From positions 124,001 to 188,000 of the forward strand of contig NZ_KB913020.1 in assembly GCF_000383975.1 (NCBI RefSeq): 64,000 nt of DNA, in the 5' to 3' direction. Numbering within the stretch: position 1 is the first letter of the stretch; every line of letters begins with the position of its first letter. The notes under the pieces were generated by a model that saw nothing but the letters and a program-made list of their open reading frames with translations, had not been told where the DNA came from and did not search any database. This DNA is from Natronorubrum tibetense GA33. GTDB taxonomy: Archaea; Halobacteriota; Halobacteria; Halobacteriales; Natrialbaceae. Positions 60,519 through 64,000 of this stretch are shown here, one piece after another. Made by a program: the position numbers and the translations under genes.

Positions 60519-61781
60519 TTATGACGTGTCTACATCGAGGCCTGAGAGCGACCACTCGTCCCCCGTTGTCTCCTCGAATTCGGTTTCCCGATCGAGGTCA
60601 CGAGCGAGTAGCGTCAGCGCGGTCGGCTGCTCCAGCGTCGAGAGCGGAAACCGGGTGTCGGGATAGAACCGGTACCGGATCGGCGTCGGTAGCGTCTCCC
60701 CGAACGCAGTGACGTAGTTTCGATCCGGGCAATCGGCTAGTGCTGCCGCTAGTAGCTGATTGATCGCGCCCTGTGCTGACGTAATCGCTCGTGGAAGGGT
60801 CTCGACGATCCGGAGGTGGTCGTCGACGCGCGAACAGACCAGCGCCGCGATCGGCGTTTCGCCGTCTCGCGTCGCGACATAGGTCTTATAGCTCCGTGCG
60901 GGGTTCTCGAGGCGCCATCGGTAGAACTCGGCGGTGCGATTCGTGTGTATCTCGTCGGGAATCGATCGTCGGTAGACCGTCTCGAGAACCTTCGCGGGCG
61001 GCGTCTCGAATCGGATCGCGGCGATCTCCGAGTCGGCCTGCGTTACCAGCGTATCGCCCGCGAGCTGCGAGCCCGTGATGATGTCGGAGAGGACCTCGGC
61101 TATGCCGTCGTCGTTGCCGGGAAGATCGGAATCGACGCCCTCGGATGGAAGATCGCGGTACACCCACTCGTCTTGCCTATCGCTGGTCACCGCTGTATCG
61201 TTTCTCACCGCCGTGTTGGCGCTCGCCGCTGTATCGCTGTTCGCCGCTGTCTCATCGCACGCTGCTATGTCGTCTTCGTCACCGTCGGTTGCGACTTTTT
61301 TCACGCTCTCGACTGGGTCTTGTGGCCGGTAGTACGTCGGTACCGTCGCGATCTCCTTCCAGCCGTGTTTGAGGTTTCCCGGCTTGGCGCTCTCGTTCGG
61401 GAAGTTAAAGCACAACGACGGCGAGCCGTCGGCGTATCGCTCGAGGGCGTACTCGTTCATGCGGCTGAACAGACCCCGGTCCCGGTGTTCGGGGTGAACC
61501 ATCGTATCACAGGGTTGGAACGCGACCGTGCAGTCGTCGCCGACGCGCATCTCGAGGGCAAAGAAGGCCCGACAGCCGACGAGTTCGCCGTCCGCTTCGG
61601 CGACGACGATCGGCACGTGGTCGACGTACGGGTTCTCGGCGTACTTCCAGCGGAACCAGTCCGCGCCGCGCTCTTTCTCGAAGACGGTCTCGTACAGCGA
61701 CAACAGCGCGTCGCGGTCGCTGGGCTCGAACGAGCGGATCGTATACGACGGCTGGGTCGCCGGCGATGTGGATTCTCCCAT
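60519..61781 (-). CDS. GNAT acetyltransferase
   Basis: A 420-residue protein: residues 1-165 form a GNAT domain (IRSFEPSDRDALLSLYETVF, VAEADGELVGCRAFFALEM, HPEHRDRGLFSRMNEYALER with the acetyl-CoA loop R-D-R-G). A repetitive low-complexity insertion follows (about 170-205, with DTAAS and NTAVR-type units). A second GNAT-like half follows. It should transfer an acyl group from acyl-CoA to an amine, probably an amino sugar. First gene of a two-gene operon with the ATP-grasp gene. Confidence 0.88.
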   Translation of the reverse strand: MGESTSPATQPSYTIRSFEPSDRDALLSLYETVFEKERGADWFRWKYAENPYVDHVPIVVAEADGELVGCRAFFALEMRVGDDCTVAFQPCDTMVHPEHRDRGLFSRMNEYALERYADGSPSLCFNFPNESAKPGNLKHGWKEIATVPTYYRPQDPVESVKKVATDGDEDDIAACDETAANSDTAASANTAVRNDTAVTSDRQDEWVYRDLPSEGVDSDLPGNDDGIAEVLSDIITGSQLAGDTLVTQADSEIAAIRFETPPAKVLETVYRRSIPDEIHTNRTAEFYRWRLENPARSYKTYVATRDGETPIAALVCSRVDDHLRIVETLPRAITSAQGAINQLLAAALADCPDRNYVTAFGETLPTPIRYRFYPDTRFPLSTLEQPTALTLLARDLDRETEFEETTGDEWSLSGLDVDTS

Positions 61782-62012
61782 GATGAAGTATCGTGCTAAC
61801 AGCGCGCGAGTAGTCGGTCGTTCGGTTCACGCCGAATATGTTCGTTTCATCACGATAACCGAACGGCTCTGAGCCTGAACACGCCGATTCGATCGATAGA
61901 TGAGCCGACACAGTACCGGCTCCGGGCGGCTGTCACCTCATCCCGTATCCGTTACCGCGCTGATCGAAACCGCAACCCGAGGACTAGTCGTGGCAGATTG
62001 CACGTCGTCCAG
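61782..62012. other. Intergenic region upstream of the GNAT gene
   Basis: About 230 bp, promoter region of the GNAT/ATP-grasp operon. No gene is seen. Confidence 0.5.
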
Positions 62013-63605
62013 TCACTCCATGTAGCCGAGGCCCTTCAGGCGGTCTTCTACGTCTCCGAAGTCGTCGTCGACCTCCTCGTCGGTGCCACCCTGTGAGACG
62101 CCCGTCCGTTCGACTTTCGTCGACGCGGGGGCCGTCTCCTCGTCGAACGCGTCGAAGAGGACGCGACCGTCGGCGTTCTTCGGGACCGGTTTGCCGATGC
62201 CGTGGAGCAGCGTCGGCGCGATGTCGACGACGCGCGCGCCGCGCAGCTCCGCCCCGGCATCGATCGAGGGGCCGCGACAGAGGACGATCCCCTCCTTGCG
62301 GTGGCTCGCATCGTAGTTTCCGGTGTCGCCGGTCGGCTCGTCGGTGAGCGCGTTTCGCGCCTCGTAGACGCCTCGTCCGTTGACGATCAGATCGGGCGAG
62401 CCGTCGTCGGTCGGGAACAGTTCGTCGCCGTCGAACACCTTGAGCATCGGCTCGCCGTCGTCGTCGGTCACCGACTCGAAGAGGTCGGTGAGTTCGTCTT
62501 TGACCGCCGGCACCTGGCTCGGATCGACGACCCCGCTGTCGAAGCGTTCGGTGTCGTTGATGTACAGGCAGCCGGCGCCGTGGACGAACGCGACGGTCCG
62601 CTCGTAGTCGACGTCGTAGAGGGCGTGATCGCCCGGAATCTGTTCAGCGACCGTGTCGACGATCGATCGGGGGAGCGTCGAGACGATCTTCTCCTCGGAG
62701 ATGCCGACTCGATCGAGCGCGTCCGTGATCCGATCCCGGGAGATGCCGAGACTCGAGAGCGCACCGCGGGTCCCGTCGTCTTCCTCCCGGAAGAGGTAGC
62801 CGTCCTGCTCTAAGATGTGGTTGACGTAGACCAGTTCCTCGATTGGCCCGAAGCCGTGGTCGGAGACGGTGTAGAGGTCTGCATCGTGCTCGTCGGTGTA
62901 GTTCATCACCTCGCCGAGGATGTCGTCGAGTTTCTTGTAGTGGTCTAGCAGCCGGTCCATATCCCAGATGAGGTGCTGGAATCGGTCGGGCGCGGTGAAG
63001 ACGAAAAAGAACAGCTCCCAGTCGTCGCCGGCTTTCTCCATCTGGAGTCGCATCAGTTCGCGCCGGTTTTCGAGCATATCGTCGACCGCGACCTCGAACT
63101 CGTCGAGCCGGTCCGCGTAGTCGGGGTAGTCCAGGCTGATCTCGTAGTCGGGGATTCGGGACTCGATCTCGTCTTTGAACTCGGGCGGGTGCGTGTACTC
63201 CTTCTCGGTCGACGGGGTCATCATGCCGGTGACCATCGTCCCGTCGATCTCCTTAGCCGGATACGTCATCGGGACGTTGCCGACGTGGGCTGGCGAGAGC
63301 TGCTCCCAGAGCGTCGGTTGTTGCATATCGTAGCTGGTGTACATCTCGTGCGTGTAGTTCGACGAGAGGTTCTGGAAGCCGTAGAGACCGTGTTTGTCGG
63401 GCCAGACGCCCGTCGCGATGGTCGGCCACGCCAGCGGCGTCGTCGCCGGCTGGGTGCTCTCGAGGGTGCCGGAGGCGCCGTCTTCGCGCATCCGGGCGAA
63501 ATTCGGGAGCTCGCCCTCGTCGCTCCATTGTTCGATGAGTCTCCACGGTACGCCGTCGAATCCGAGCACGAATGCGCGCTCGACTGTCTGGGAAGACCTG
63601 CTCAT
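62013..63605 (-). CDS. Alkaline-phosphatase-superfamily phosphodiesterase
   Basis: A 530-residue protein of the type I phosphodiesterase/nucleotide pyrophosphatase class. Metal-binding and nucleophile features: VLGFDGVPW near the start, the Thr nucleophile region PATTPLAWPTIATGVWP, and the distal YTVSDHGFGPIEELVYV with Asp-His metal ligands. No signal peptide is visible, so it is probably cytoplasmic or membrane-associated on the inside. Similar proteins are found in haloarchaeal polysaccharide loci; hydrolysis of a phosphodiester in a lipid-linked intermediate is plausible. The start at 63605 is well conserved. Confidence 0.85.
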   Translation of the reverse strand: MSRSSQTVERAFVLGFDGVPWRLIEQWSDEGELPNFARMREDGASGTLESTQPATTPLAWPTIATGVWPDKHGLYGFQNLSSNYTHEMYTSYDMQQPTLWEQLSPAHVGNVPMTYPAKEIDGTMVTGMMTPSTEKEYTHPPEFKDEIESRIPDYEISLDYPDYADRLDEFEVAVDDMLENRRELMRLQMEKAGDDWELFFFVFTAPDRFQHLIWDMDRLLDHYKKLDDILGEVMNYTDEHDADLYTVSDHGFGPIEELVYVNHILEQDGYLFREEDDGTRGALSSLGISRDRITDALDRVGISEEKIVSTLPRSIVDTVAEQIPGDHALYDVDYERTVAFVHGAGCLYINDTERFDSGVVDPSQVPAVKDELTDLFESVTDDDGEPMLKVFDGDELFPTDDGSPDLIVNGRGVYEARNALTDEPTGDTGNYDASHRKEGIVLCRGPSIDAGAELRGARVVDIAPTLLHGIGKPVPKNADGRVLFDAFDEETAPASTKVERTGVSQGGTDEEVDDDFGDVEDRLKGLGYME

Positions 63606-63892
63606 GATTGGATATCTGAGACGTTGGGGACGTCTGCTGTGCTGGAAGTTACTGGTTGTCGGCTTTGTTATGGGGAGATTTCACCTACCGTCCGGACGAT
63701 GGCCTGCGAATTTGCTCGATTTATTGTCGAATGTGGCCTCCTATCGTGTTCTCATCTACCACGCCTATATCCAACCACTATACGTCGGCAAGACCTCCGC
63801 CGTCCCGAACAGGCAATCCATAACAAAACTATACGTCGGATAGCTGTGACATATGAGACGGATTCATCGACTGTACGCTGGTGGTGACTGTC

Positions 63893-64000
63893 GTGGGTAG
63901 TGTCATTATTTCTCTCGACGCTGAACTCGGCTGGGGCTTTCACGATCTCGAGGACCCACCGGAGGATCGAGTCGAATCGGGCCGTCGCGGCTGGAACGTC
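63893..64000 (+). CDS. Polysaccharide deacetylase, N-terminal part (runs off the window)
   Basis: From the GTG at 63893 the frame reads GSVIISLDAELGWGFHDLED and runs to the window edge (36 codons). SLDAELGWGFHD matches the start of haloarchaeal polysaccharide-deacetylase (CE4/NodB-like) proteins, where the Asp-Ala-Glu motif binds metal. In-frame GTGs at 63881 and 63884 are alternatives. It would de-N-acetylate a glycan, consistent with the locus. Confidence 0.8.
   Translation, partial: MGSVIISLDAELGWGFHDLEDPPEDRVESGRRGWNV

Noticed and set aside
1-64000. tRNA or rRNA genes
   Set aside because: No cloverleaf-like TTCGA/TTCAA T-loop with matching acceptor stem, and no rRNA signature, was seen by eye; a covariance-model scan would settle it.

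Overview
The window is from a halophilic archaeon (class Halobacteria, most like Natrialbaceae-type genomes). The evidence is GC-rich DNA, very acidic predicted proteins, many CTC/GAG-rich codons, Tat-type (twin-arginine) lipoprotein signals, box A promoters about 25 nt upstream of start codons (leaderless transcripts), TFIIB, bacterio-opsin-activator (Bat) type regulators, a PGF-CTERM surface protein and an archaeal Orc1/Cdc6 gene with origin boxes. No rRNA, tRNA or CRISPR array was recognised.

Layout. 0-5 kb: start of a Tat lipoprotein, a Bat-type HTH regulator, an acyl-CoA ligase, a CopG-type regulator, a membrane protein and an MTH865-family protein. 5.4-9.5 kb: a large Bat-type sensor-regulator, a secreted metzincin-like protease and a winged-helix protein. 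9.7-12.5 kb: trehalose synthesis (otsA-otsB), with a Ser-Asp repeat tail on OtsA. 12.8-16.9 kb: an Xaa-Pro peptidase, then orc1/cdc6 inside a replication origin marked by about a dozen ORB-like elements on both sides of the gene and an AT-rich, repeat-bearing segment. 17-23.5 kb: a redox and metal cluster (membrane protein plus His-rich metal lipoprotein, facing SCO, TlpA-like and CcdA proteins), three very small genes and a PGF-CTERM surface protein. 23.8-28.4 kb: an acidic anchored protein, an Lhr-family helicase and an archaetidylserine decarboxylase.

28.4-34.8 kb is an accessory island: a winged-helix/PemK-MazF toxin-antitoxin pair, then visibly AT-richer DNA with a membrane protein, a truncated small gene, a pentapeptide-repeat/channel-like fusion and an unrecognised two-gene TAATG-coupled module. 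This is the best candidate for an undescribed defence-like system. 34.9-37.4 kb holds a winged-helix repressor-like gene and a four-gene coiled-coil cluster of plasmid or phage flavour. A TFIIB gene and a winged-helix membrane protein follow.

40.8-64 kb is a cell-surface glycan locus: two paralogous Wzx-type flippases, a methyltransferase-kinase fusion, a GT4 glycosyltransferase, a multi-spanning membrane protein, a PP-loop ATPase-like protein, an ATP-grasp ligase, a GNAT acetyltransferase, an alkaline-phosphatase-superfamily phosphodiesterase and the start of a polysaccharide deacetylase. Interleaved with these is a family of Tat-secreted beta-helix proteins that exist as helix plus modules, helix only, modules only, and a decayed remnant. 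The four intact members share a box A and near-start sequence, which suggests co-regulation and recombination-driven diversification of a surface system.
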